This document shows, piece after piece, positions 17,226-25,506 of a DNA stretch of 64,000 nt. The position numbers and the translations under genes were made by a program. Where the stretch lies: contig NZ_JADNBB010000015.1 of assembly GCF_015550595.1 (NCBI RefSeq), positions 62,001 to 126,000 of the forward strand. The letters are read 5' to 3'. The stretch's first letter is position 1; each line of letters starts with the position of its first letter. Source of the stretch: Parabacteroides goldsteinii (GTDB lineage Bacteria > Bacteroidota > Bacteroidia > Bacteroidales > Tannerellaceae). The notes under the pieces are model-generated. The model made no database searches. It was given only the letters and a program-made list of their open reading frames with translations, and had not been told where the DNA came from.

Positions 17226-19511
17226 ATGGAATTTCTACTAGTCGTACTGATCGTTGTCGTGTGGGTCAGCCTATATTCTCATATAAGCAAGATGAATGCT
17301 CATGCAGATGCTCTCCGGAAAGATATTTACAGTCTGAAGAAGTTTGTGGAATCTCAGTTGGAAGAGATAAAACGGCAATCGGGAACAAGTACGACTATCA
17401 TAACGGAGGATATTCCGAAAGAGGTAGTAATAGAAGAACCGGTGCAAAATATTGCAGAAGAACCTGTTACGGTTTCTGTGGAAAAGCCGGACGAGGTAGA
17501 AATCCAACCCCTGATCCAGCCGTTCGGCCTCGTCAAAGAGAAAAAGAAAGTCGATTACGAGAAATACATCGGAGAGAATTTATTCGGAAAGATAGGTATC
17601 CTTGTCCTTGTGGTCGGTATGGGATTGTTTGTTAAATATGCGATCGATAAGGATTGGATAAATGAAGTATTCCGTACAATCCTGGGCTTTGTGGTCGGCG
17701 GTGGCTTGTTGGTGGTGTCGCAAAGGCTGAAGAACACCTACCGCACATTCAGTTCCCTGCTGGCGGGTGGCGCTTTTGCTATTTTTTATGTAACGGTGGC
17801 GATGGCTTATCATTATTATGGTTTGTTCAGCCAGACTGTTGCGTTTGTTATATTGGTGGTACTGACGGTGTTGATGTCCCTGCTTTCGGTAATTTACAAC
17901 CGGCGCGAATTGGCTATTATAGGTTTGGTGGGTGGCTTTATCGCTCCTTTCCTGGTCAGTAACGGGATGGGAAACTACCTGGTTCTGTTTATTTATCTGA
18001 CAATTTTGAATCTGGGTATGTTCGGTTTGTCGCTGTATAAGAAATGGGGTGAGTTACCTGTTATCGGCTTTGTGGCTACTTATGTGATCATGCTGGGATA
18101 TTCACTGGTGGCTGACCTGGATATTGCCGGAAGCGGACAATTGATCCATCTGTTGCTTTTCTCCACCTTGTTTTATCTGATATTCCTGCTGCCTGTCGTT
18201 TCTGTGTTGCGTACGGATAATAAGAAAGCGAATCAGCCGTTGATGATGATTGTAGTATTGAATAATTTCATCTATCTTTATTTTGCTTTATGGTATCTCC
18301 ATGAGTTACAGTTGCCTTATAATATCAAAGGTGCATTCACCCTGTTTATTGCTTTGGTTAATGCATGTCTTGCTTTTGCCATACGTCGGAGAAAGTCGGA
18401 TACGGGTTATCTGTTTACCGCATTGACAGGTATGTTTCTGACCTTTATTTCGATAAGCACACCTATTCAGTTGGAAGGTAGTTTCATTACGCTGCTTTGG
18501 GCTACCGAAATGGTTGCTGTCCTGTGGTTTTTCACAAAGTTCCGGCAGACTGTTTATGAGTATTTTGCTTTAGCTCTTCTTTTCCTGACAATCATTTCTT
18601 TCCTGATCGATGTGGAGAATGCCTTATCGGAAGGTCTTGTTCAGCCTTTGTTGCTGAACGGTACATTTGCTACCGGGATCTTTACCGGGTTGGCCTTTGG
18701 CTTGTTTGCCTGGTTGATGGAACGGGAGAAAGAACTGTTTGCCGGGGCGACAAGCCTGAAATATATTCCTTTTAGTGTGATTTCGTTACTGGTAGCCTGT
18801 AGTGTGGTATATCTTTCGTTTATTGTAGATTTCTACCGTAATATAGCGTACTGGCCGTTGAGTTGTTGTTCTTGTCTGGCCTTTACAGGCTTTACCCTAT
18901 TATTACTGTTGATTGGGTTGAGGAAGCGTTTTCCGATGGAGCGATTCTCTGTCGTTTACGCGGTGGCAGCGGGGCTTTCCGGCTGTCTGTTTATCCAGCT
19001 TTCGCGGGTTGCCAACGAGTATGGTGATTCTTCCCTATTTATTTTGCAGTGGACATCCCTCGTTATTGTAGTGATCCATCTGTTTCTTCTTGGAAAATGG
19101 TATTACCGTTCTTTCGATTTCCGTCAGAAAAGGGCGAACCCGATGACTTCGTTTATTGCAATTGCTTCAACTATACTATGGGCAGTTGCTGTGCATAATA
19201 TATTGTATCTTTCCGGTTTACAGAATGAATCGAGTGCAGCCCTTTCCATTACCCTGAGTATTGCGGGCTTTATTCAAATGTCGTTTGGTATGCGTTTGCA
19301 TCTGAAGATTCTGCGTATGATTAGCCTGGCTGTTTTTGGCGTTGTTCTTCTGAAGCTGGTCATTGTCGATTTGTGGTTGCTGCCTACGGTCGGAAAGATC
19401 ATTGTCTTTATCATGCTGGGGGTTATCCTGCTTGTCCTGTCCTTCCTGTATCAGAAGCTGAAGAAGGTGTTGTTTATGGATAATGATGACAATCTATCGG
19501 CAAATGGGTAA
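17226..19511 (+). CDS. DUF2339 polytopic membrane protein
   Basis: 761 residues. A single N-terminal anchor (residues 1-18) is followed by a coiled-coil-like charged stretch (20-50), a Glu/Val/Pro-rich linker (about 58-100), and then about 20 hydrophobic helices to the end. The block YIGENLFGKIGILVLVVGMG and the following ELAIIGLVGGFIAPFL are typical of DUF2339 proteins, large membrane proteins of unknown role. There is no transporter or enzyme motif to build on. It follows the HTH gene by 45 bases. The 726 bases after it, to 20238, hold no convincing gene, only repeats and the putative promoter switch. Confidence 0.85.
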   Translation: MEFLLVVLIVVVWVSLYSHISKMNAHADALRKDIYSLKKFVESQLEEIKRQSGTSTTIITEDIPKEVVIEEPVQNIAEEPVTVSVEKPDEVEIQPLIQPFGLVKEKKKVDYEKYIGENLFGKIGILVLVVGMGLFVKYAIDKDWINEVFRTILGFVVGGGLLVVSQRLKNTYRTFSSLLAGGAFAIFYVTVAMAYHYYGLFSQTVAFVILVVLTVLMSLLSVIYNRRELAIIGLVGGFIAPFLVSNGMGNYLVLFIYLTILNLGMFGLSLYKKWGELPVIGFVATYVIMLGYSLVADLDIAGSGQLIHLLLFSTLFYLIFLLPVVSVLRTDNKKANQPLMMIVVLNNFIYLYFALWYLHELQLPYNIKGAFTLFIALVNACLAFAIRRRKSDTGYLFTALTGMFLTFISISTPIQLEGSFITLLWATEMVAVLWFFTKFRQTVYEYFALALLFLTIISFLIDVENALSEGLVQPLLLNGTFATGIFTGLAFGLFAWLMEREKELFAGATSLKYIPFSVISLLVACSVVYLSFIVDFYRNIAYWPLSCCSCLAFTGFTLLLLLIGLRKRFPMERFSVVYAVAAGLSGCLFIQLSRVANEYGDSSLFILQWTSLVIVVIHLFLLGKWYYRSFDFRQKRANPMTSFIAIASTILWAVAVHNILYLSGLQNESSAALSITLSIAGFIQMSFGMRLHLKILRMISLAVFGVVLLKLVIVDLWLLPTVGKIIVFIMLGVILLVLSFLYQKLKKVLFMDNDDNLSANG

Positions 19512-19615
19512 GTGCCAATTACCTTTGTATTGTTGTTGTTCTCCTTCCTTCTCATCTCCTTTATGTGCTTCCTGTTCTTGCTGACTCCTCACTTAATCTT
19601 TGTTTGACAGGGGTG

Positions 19616-19681
19616 GGACAGCTGTTCGACCCGAATGGGACAGCTGTCTGACACTCGTCGAACAGCTGTTTGACCTGTGTC
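19616..19681. repeat. Three palindromes at exact 22-bp spacing
   Basis: The 8-base palindrome ACAGCTGT occurs at 19618, 19640 and 19662, exactly 22 bases apart, each followed 1-2 bases on by a CGAC or TGAC. Partial units flank both sides (TTTGACAGG before, CGAACAAAG after). The period equals two helical turns, as in cooperative operator arrays. A 72-codon ORF across it (19600-19818) shows no protein-like features. Confidence 0.75.
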
Positions 19682-19927
19682 GAACAAAGATTAGTTCGGC
19701 ATGTATTCCCCTTTACCCCACAGGTGATTGTCGGCAGATGCCGGATCGTTTAAATTGCCTCCGTAGTAGTAGCCGACAGATGGCTGGAAAGAGAGAAAAG
19801 AACCTGCTTTTCAGGTGAATTTTGGGGGAAGTTTGAAAATCGGTGAATCGGGTGTTCGTAAGGTGCTGGAAATGAGATATCAAAAAAATACATATATAAG
19901 ATGTACGCGGGTACATTATATATAAGG

Positions 19928-19949
19928 AAAAGTGATTTAAATTACTTTT
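19928..19949. repeat. 22-base near-perfect palindrome
   Basis: AAAAGTGATTTAAATTACTT plus two T form a dyad with one mismatched pair, centred at 19938/19939, 26 bases before the left arm of the promoter inverted repeat. It could be a regulator or recombinase accessory site; function unknown. Confidence 0.6.
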
Positions 19950-19974
19950 ATGGTGAGTATTACGAACAAATCGG

Positions 19975-20007
19975 AATGACTAGAAATAACGTTCCTTTTT
20001 TCTAGTC
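19975..20007 (+). repeat. Left arm of promoter inverted repeat
   Basis: 33-base arm that matches the reverse complement of 20141-20173 at 30 of 33 positions. The inner 20 bases (19988-20007, beginning AACGTTCC and ending CTAGTC) are identical. Each arm also has GACTAG at one end and CTAGTC at the other, so each is itself a small dyad, as expected of a recombinase site. Confidence 0.9.
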
Positions 20008-20140
20008 TACAAATTTAGATATAAGTTTTGTTTCTGCAATCATTTTGTAAAAATATTTTCCCTCTCTATATGCTTTCTTATCAACCGAATAGCAAAGTTT
20101 GTACGAAATAGGGCGTTCTGGCCACGAACCCGGAAAGAAT
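20008..20140. promoter_or_regulatory. Putative invertible promoter segment (phase switch), OFF orientation
   Basis: The 133 bases between the two 33-base arms hold one clear Bacteroidetes promoter, which points leftward, away from the large surface-protein gene at 20238. No exact TAnnTTTG is present on the plus strand of the segment. If the segment were inverted, the -7 box would fall at about 20131-20138, with a leader of roughly 90 bases before the ATG. This is how promoter inversion controls surface polysaccharides in Bacteroides and, as reported, S-layer glycoproteins in Parabacteroides distasonis. That this segment inverts is inference. No recombinase gene is in the window. Confidence 0.7.
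20010..20039 (-). promoter_or_regulatory. Promoter reading leftward inside the inverted repeat
   Basis: On the minus strand: TTG (20039-20037), 19 bases, then TAAATTTG (20017-20010), an exact -7 match at about the usual spacing from a -33 TTG. In the present orientation it would send transcripts through the left arm towards 19975 and the intergenic DNA, where no gene is antisense-ready. Confidence 0.65.
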
Positions 20141-20173
20141 GACTAGAAAAAAGGAACGTTTTAGCTAGTCATT
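20141..20173 (+). repeat. Right arm of promoter inverted repeat
   Basis: 33-base inverted partner of 19975-20007 with three mismatches, all in a four-base stretch near the outer end of the arm. It ends 64 bases before the ATG of the large surface-protein gene. Confidence 0.9.
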
Positions 20174-20237
20174 ACAGCTATAGAACGTGTACAAAGAAGT
20201 TTTCATTAACATTAGTATTAATATTAAATTTAGAATT

Positions 20238-23200
20238 ATGAACAAAAAGTTTTCTACGCTTGTTGCCAGCGTCCTGCTGGCGGGTGCCGTTGGAACTGTG
20301 GGTGCTGTTGTTCCTTACAACAGTTATGTGAAGAGTGTCGGTGTCGGTACTCAGGCAGAAACAGTTGTTAATGGTGTGTCCTATCAATTGACTTCAGGCG
20401 CTAATGTTCTGGTTATGCAGGAACAGAGCAATGGTACTATGGCATTAAAGATGGTTGCTGCTGATGAAGCAGACTTGATGTCTTCTTTATGGACGATTGT
20501 ATCTGAAGATGATGGTGAAGGTGGTGTTTCTTATACATTCATCAACAAAGCAACAGGTCTTCCTCTTGCATTCGATACAAAAGATGCAAAATTAGGTGGT
20601 ACAAATGCTACAAATGCAATGGGTAATATTTCTTTGTGGAAATGGAGAACTGGTACTTCTGTCAAAGGTGCTAAAGATTTAGTGTCTTATTTCCATAAGG
20701 ACTCTGCTTTGGTTTTGGAAAATAACGGTGGAGCGATTTCTGCAAAGAAAGTGTATGCAAAGACAATAACTCCTTCAAGTTCTTTTACTGTTGATGCATA
20801 TCAGGCAGAGGAAGTCGTATTAGGGGTAGATGCATTGAACTCTATGTTGGGTATCCAGCCGACAGATGGCAAGATGAAATTAGGTTTCACTCGTGATCAG
20901 TTGAATGGTGTTGAGAACATTTGGTTGAAAGAGTACACAGCAGTAACGGCTCTTGGTGAAAGTGTTGTAGCTAAAGCTGCGCAAGCTGCTGCTCAAGCTG
21001 CAAAGAATGTAAATACTCCTTCTGGAGTTGCAGATGCCATTATTGCAACAATTACTCCTAGCTATACAGCTGCTCAAAAAGAGATTGTATATACAATCGC
21101 AACAGAGGCTGCTAAAGGAAGTACAGTTGCTGAAGCAAAAACCAAAGCTACTACTGCTGTTGGTAAATATACTTCAGCTCAAACTGCAGCGACTCATGAA
21201 TATGATTATGCAGTGCTGCAACAGACTGCTATTAACGCTTTAACTGCTGCAACTTATGCTGAATTTGTTGATGCTGTGGATGGAGCTTCTGTTACAACAG
21301 CTTCTTTGAAAAATGATGCAAAAGGCTTAGTTGCAGAAGCCGGTTATAGCTTGACTGCTGCAAAAACGGCTATCCAAGGAATGGAAGATGAATATGTTGC
21401 AAAAAAAACTAGTGCAGATCAAAAGAAGGCTATCAGAGATTTGATTGATGCTGAGATTGATAAGGCTGCTAGTGCTAACTATGGTGATTTTATCGTAGCT
21501 CTCAAGGCAATTAATTTGCCCGCGGTGGATCAAACTATATTTAATGATTTAAAAGCTAAAATTGTCTCTGTCGAGGAAGCTGCTTGTAACGGTGGAGGTG
21601 GTACGTTTGATCTTACTACTGCTAAAACTGCAGCAAAAACTACATTAGCAGATTATGATGCTGCAGCAGCAGCGGCTGCTTCTAATCTGACAGATGTTCA
21701 GGCAATTAATACTAAAGTTAAAGCATTGACTGGCGTTAATTCAAAAGCTGATTACGATGCTGCTGTAGAAGCAGTTACCGTAGGTGCTTCATCTGCTACA
21801 ACCGACGAAATGAAGGCAGTTCAAAAGGCTATGAAAGCATTGGTTGCTGGTCCTGGTTTTGTAAAACCAACGCCTGAAGCAGTTTTAGCTGTAGTTCGTT
21901 CTTTTGAAGATGCTAAGTTGGCTGCAACAGGAGCAAATACAATTGCAACAACTGTAGGTTCTGCAGTTTCTAGCTATAATGGTGATAAAGCACAGGTTCT
22001 TGCCGCTATTGATGCAACAAAACAATCTTATTATTCTACAGAAGAAAATGATGCTGTAACAGCTATTCATGATGCTGCTAATGCAAAAACAGCTGTGGCT
22101 GAAGTTATTGATGCTGCTGTAGAAAAAGCTGCTGAATATGTTGGTGCTTCTGCTGATTATGTATCTTTGGCTTCAAATATCAATAAAACAGATGCAAGCA
22201 AGACTACATATCTGCGTGTAGATACTACTTATTTGACAACTGTATCTTCTGATAAGTATCAGTTGGCATTTGCTGTCGGTACATTTAATTCTGCATTGAA
22301 AAACTCTAAAAAACAGTTGGTTGATGCACGTTTACAAGAAGACTTCAATGGTCGTTATAGCTTCAAGTTCACTTATTATCCTACTCAGGATTCTTTGATG
22401 ATTGAACCGGCTTCTTACATTTATCCATTTACTGACAAAGCATATGCTGATATAACTAATACAGAAGTTGCAACAGCTAAAGCTAAACCGGAATATGCTG
22501 GTCAGCAGGTTAAATTGGCTATTTTGGCTAAGGATCACCGTGAAGTGACAGTAGGTGTAGCTGATAAAACGAACACATCTACATCTGCTACAACTATCAA
22601 CACTCGTATCTACTTGGGTGGAAATTCAAACTACGAACGTACAACTTTGGCTTCCGGTGTTTATTTCTTCAATCTGGTAACAGATCTGAAATCAAGAATA
22701 GATGACAATGGTAAATATCGTGTAGCTACTTATTGTGGTGATAACTGGAAAGCTTATGAAAACGAAGAAACAACTCAGCGTTTTGGTAAAGCTCAGGACT
22801 TCAATCACATGCCACGTACTCAGTGGGTTGTTGAACAGAACGAAGGCGTAGCTGGAATTCAGACTGTAACTATCACAAACCGTGAATTTGGTGTTCGTTA
22901 TAATAATGTCCAATTGTACAAAGCTGGTGACAATGTATTTGCTCAGGTAGGTGCATTTGCTAATACTTCTGTAATTGATACATTGGCTTATACTAAGGTT
23001 GCTGACAAATATACATCAGACAAATACCTTGGTTACAAGAAGTTTGAAAAAGCATTAGACTACGAAAAATTCTACAACTTGGATTATCTGTCAGGTATGG
23101 AATTGGGTAACTATGTAAGCTTCAAGGGTGACTCTTCTGTTTATGTAGACCTGAAGGGTGGTAAGACATTCATCGAATTTGTTCCTGCTTCTGAAGATAC

Positions 23201-24635
23201 TGAATTCGGTTATGCAAGCACAAAAGCAGGTGCTGTACAGCTTTATAAAGCAGCTTATGCACTGCGTGTTCATAACGAAACATTGTTGACTACTGGTAGT
23301 TATTATGTAACAGTTGGTAAAGATGGTAAATCTTATGTAATCACTCACGAAACTAGCGGTATTACTCCTTCTTACTTTGTTCTGAAAGAAAATAACGAAT
23401 TGGTTTCTGAAGAAGGTGACACTACTTGTTACTATGCATTGCAGCAAGTTTCACGTTATGTAGACGATAAGAAATTCTATGTAAATAGCGACTGGAATCG
23501 TGTAGGTGTACGTGACGCTTCAATGGCATTTACTGTAGAAGAATCTTGTTATTTCACTCCTGAAAAACGTATCGCTACTTTCGCTGTAGTTGAAGATAAC
23601 ACTCCGTTGTATCGTCGTCTGGGCGTATCAAAGGCTGATGATGGCTTCCTGGATATGACAGTTCAGAACGGTAAGATCTATACAGTAAACAGTGCTGCTA
23701 AAGAATATCTGTATGAAGATGCAACAAGCAAATATTCAGCAGGTAAGAATATTAACTTCCTGGGTCTTGAAGGTAAGGGTGTAGATGCTAAATCAGCGAT
23801 GTTCGTTGATACAGCTTATGTACGTGGAAACACTAACATGCCTCAGTATATGCTAGTAATGAATCCGCAGATTGTTAAGGCTGATACAGTTTGGTGTAAC
23901 GCTACATCAACTCACAAACATGCTACATTGGCAGACTCTCTGGCTTGTCCTCACACAACTATTACTCCGGCTAGCATCACAGGTCGTTACCTGATCAATG
24001 CAGAAGACTCTGTTGCTGCTGGTGATAATAATTATGTATGGAATACTAAGTACACTCGTTTGGCATTTGTAGATGCTAAACATATCGGTGATACATTGGT
24101 GATCTTCCGTAATGGTAAAGCTAGCACTGCTGCAAAAGACTCTATCTTCTTAGGTAATAATGACCATAACAAGGTAACAACAGCAAGACCTAACGGTATT
24201 AAGAATCCGGTATTCGCATTCCGTTTGGTTAATGCAGATGCTTGTGACTTCTTGATCGAATCAGCAGGTGATCATAAGATCCCGTCAGATGGAACAGGTA
24301 AATGGGTTGCTATTAAGAATGGTGTTCCTGTTGTAGCTGCAATGGAAACTTATACAGATGCTATCCGTGACGCTGAAATCTTCAACATCGAACCGACTGA
24401 AGAATTCGCAACATCTAATGAAGGTGTCTCAACATCTGAAGTTTCAGTAATTGCTGGTAACGGAATCGTAACTATCAAGGGTGCTGCCGGTAAGACTGTT
24501 GCTATCAGCAACGTTCTTGGTCAGACAATCGCTAACACAGTTCTTTCTTCTGACAACGCAGAAATCGCTGCTCCTGCTGGTGTAGTTGTAGTTGCTGTGG
24601 AAGGTGAAGCTGCTGTTAAAGCAATCGTAAAATAA
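20238..24635 (+). CDS. Large secreted S-layer-like surface protein, DUF6383-type C-terminus
   Basis: 1,465 residues from the ATG at 20238; an upstream GTG at 20187 is less likely because the signal peptide (MNKKFSTLVASVLLAGAVG) starts here. Residues 30-230 look like a beta-rich N-terminal domain. About 235-680 is very rich in Ala, Thr, Lys and Asp and predicted helical, with loosely repeated KTAAKT and DYDAAVEAV-like pieces. The rest, to about 1390, is beta-rich. The last 70 residues (GNGIVTIKGAAGKTVAISN, then NVLGQ, then APAGVVVVAVEG, ending AIVK) form a DUF6383-like domain that resembles type IX sorting domains. The codons are strongly biased (GCT, GGT, GTA, AAA), unlike its neighbours, which suggests very high expression. 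S-layer identity is inferred. Confidence 0.82.
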   Translation: MNKKFSTLVASVLLAGAVGTVGAVVPYNSYVKSVGVGTQAETVVNGVSYQLTSGANVLVMQEQSNGTMALKMVAADEADLMSSLWTIVSEDDGEGGVSYTFINKATGLPLAFDTKDAKLGGTNATNAMGNISLWKWRTGTSVKGAKDLVSYFHKDSALVLENNGGAISAKKVYAKTITPSSSFTVDAYQAEEVVLGVDALNSMLGIQPTDGKMKLGFTRDQLNGVENIWLKEYTAVTALGESVVAKAAQAAAQAAKNVNTPSGVADAIIATITPSYTAAQKEIVYTIATEAAKGSTVAEAKTKATTAVGKYTSAQTAATHEYDYAVLQQTAINALTAATYAEFVDAVDGASVTTASLKNDAKGLVAEAGYSLTAAKTAIQGMEDEYVAKKTSADQKKAIRDLIDAEIDKAASANYGDFIVALKAINLPAVDQTIFNDLKAKIVSVEEAACNGGGGTFDLTTAKTAAKTTLADYDAAAAAAASNLTDVQAINTKVKALTGVNSKADYDAAVEAVTVGASSATTDEMKAVQKAMKALVAGPGFVKPTPEAVLAVVRSFEDAKLAATGANTIATTVGSAVSSYNGDKAQVLAAIDATKQSYYSTEENDAVTAIHDAANAKTAVAEVIDAAVEKAAEYVGASADYVSLASNINKTDASKTTYLRVDTTYLTTVSSDKYQLAFAVGTFNSALKNSKKQLVDARLQEDFNGRYSFKFTYYPTQDSLMIEPASYIYPFTDKAYADITNTEVATAKAKPEYAGQQVKLAILAKDHREVTVGVADKTNTSTSATTINTRIYLGGNSNYERTTLASGVYFFNLVTDLKSRIDDNGKYRVATYCGDNWKAYENEETTQRFGKAQDFNHMPRTQWVVEQNEGVAGIQTVTITNREFGVRYNNVQLYKAGDNVFAQVGAFANTSVIDTLAYTKVADKYTSDKYLGYKKFEKALDYEKFYNLDYLSGMELGNYVSFKGDSSVYVDLKGGKTFIEFVPASEDTEFGYASTKAGAVQLYKAAYALRVHNETLLTTGSYYVTVGKDGKSYVITHETSGITPSYFVLKENNELVSEEGDTTCYYALQQVSRYVDDKKFYVNSDWNRVGVRDASMAFTVEESCYFTPEKRIATFAVVEDNTPLYRRLGVSKADDGFLDMTVQNGKIYTVNSAAKEYLYEDATSKYSAGKNINFLGLEGKGVDAKSAMFVDTAYVRGNTNMPQYMLVMNPQIVKADTVWCNATSTHKHATLADSLACPHTTITPASITGRYLINAEDSVAAGDNNYVWNTKYTRLAFVDAKHIGDTLVIFRNGKASTAAKDSIFLGNNDHNKVTTARPNGIKNPVFAFRLVNADACDFLIESAGDHKIPSDGTGKWVAIKNGVPVVAAMETYTDAIRDAEIFNIEPTEEFATSNEGVSTSEVSVIAGNGIVTIKGAAGKTVAISNVLGQTIANTVLSSDNAEIAAPAGVVVVAVEGEAAVKAIVK

Positions 24636-24659
24636 GAAATTTTTTTAATCAAAAATAAT

Positions 24660-24709
24660 CTGTCACGCGGTCATCGGCCAATTACCCCGCGAGGGCGAAC
24701 AAGTGACAG
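24660..24709 (+). other. Structured element after the surface-protein gene
   Basis: CTGTCAC (24660-24666) pairs with GTGACAG (24703-24709), enclosing an inner GCGG/CCGC stem. It lacks a T run, so it is more likely an mRNA 3' stabilising fold than a terminator. A second small hairpin (CTCCT, GCGA, AGGAG) follows near 24750. Confidence 0.55.
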
Positions 24710-24782
24710 TTTAATACTAAAGTAATAAAATAAAGTTCTTCTGCCAGTACTCCTGCGAAGGAGGAACACAGACACAAAAAAG

Positions 24783-24815
24783 GCCCCGGAAGTTTCAAAT
24801 TTCCGGGGCTTTCTT
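24783..24815 (+). terminator. Terminator of the surface-protein transcript
   Basis: GCCCCGGAA (24783-24791) and TTCCGGGGC (24801-24809) form a perfect 9-bp stem with a T-rich tail. An A run on the left would let it work on the minus strand too. Confidence 0.85.
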
Positions 24816-24893
24816 GTGAAATATATAATTTTATGTAACTTTAAGCACCCAAAAATAGTAAAGTGTTAGATATCCGGCGATTATAAAAAGAGT

Positions 24894-25430
24894 GTGAGCA
24901 ATGACGAGAAAATAAATTTAACTGATGAACAGGTTTTTCGAAATCTGTTTGACCGCTACTATGTACCTTTGTGTGTCTTTGCGGAACGCTATGTGGAAGA
25001 CGAGGAATTAGCGTCGGATATTGTGCAGGAATGCTTTGTCAGGCTTTGGCAGAAGCAAAATGACTTTCAGTTTATTTATCAGGTCCGGTCGTTTATGTAC
25101 ACCTGTGCCCGCAATTCCTGTTTGAATGAACTGGAGCATCGCCAGGTGGTGTCAGGATATAAAGAAACAACAGCTGCGCGTATGGAAGAATCGACTTTCC
25201 ATGACTATCTGATAGAAGAAGAAATGCACCGCGTTGTAATGGAAGCAGTGGATAAACTGCCTTCACAAAGCCGTAATATTATACGGTTGGCCCTGGAAAA
25301 CAACTCGAATGCAGAGATTGCTGAGAAACTGTCCGTCTCCAAAGAAACCGTACATACACTAAAGAAAGGAGCCTATAAGAAACTCCGTTCTTTCCTCAAA
25401 GAATACTACTATTACGTACTATTTCTCTAG
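24894..25430 (+). CDS. ECF sigma-70 factor, FecI-like (second locus)
   Basis: 178 residues from a GTG at 24894, the only reasonable in-frame start. Region 2 is clear (DRYYVPLCVFAERYVEDEEL, DIVQECFVRLWQK) and region 4 ends in an HTH (NAEIAEKLSVSKETVHTLKK). It leads a plus-strand unit with fecR, susC, susD and a phosphatase gene, and is likely released by the FecR protein encoded 76 bases downstream. Confidence 0.92.
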   Translation: MSNDEKINLTDEQVFRNLFDRYYVPLCVFAERYVEDEELASDIVQECFVRLWQKQNDFQFIYQVRSFMYTCARNSCLNELEHRQVVSGYKETTAARMEESTFHDYLIEEEMHRVVMEAVDKLPSQSRNIIRLALENNSNAEIAEKLSVSKETVHTLKKGAYKKLRSFLKEYYYYVLFL

Positions 25431-25506
25431 CCCGGTTAAAAAAATATTCAATGCCATTCACCCTGTTTTTAACTTCGCCTGTTTTACTTAATAAAAGATC
25501 ACAGGA

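Noticed and set aside
19600-19818. 72-codon ORF after the DUF2339 gene
   Set aside because: It spans the 22-base palindrome array, has no start context or protein-like composition, and repeats of a non-multiple of three would break any repeat protein.
20187-20237. GTG start extending the surface protein by 17 residues
   Set aside because: The extension lacks signal-peptide character, while MNKKFSTLVASVLL at 20238 is a normal signal start.
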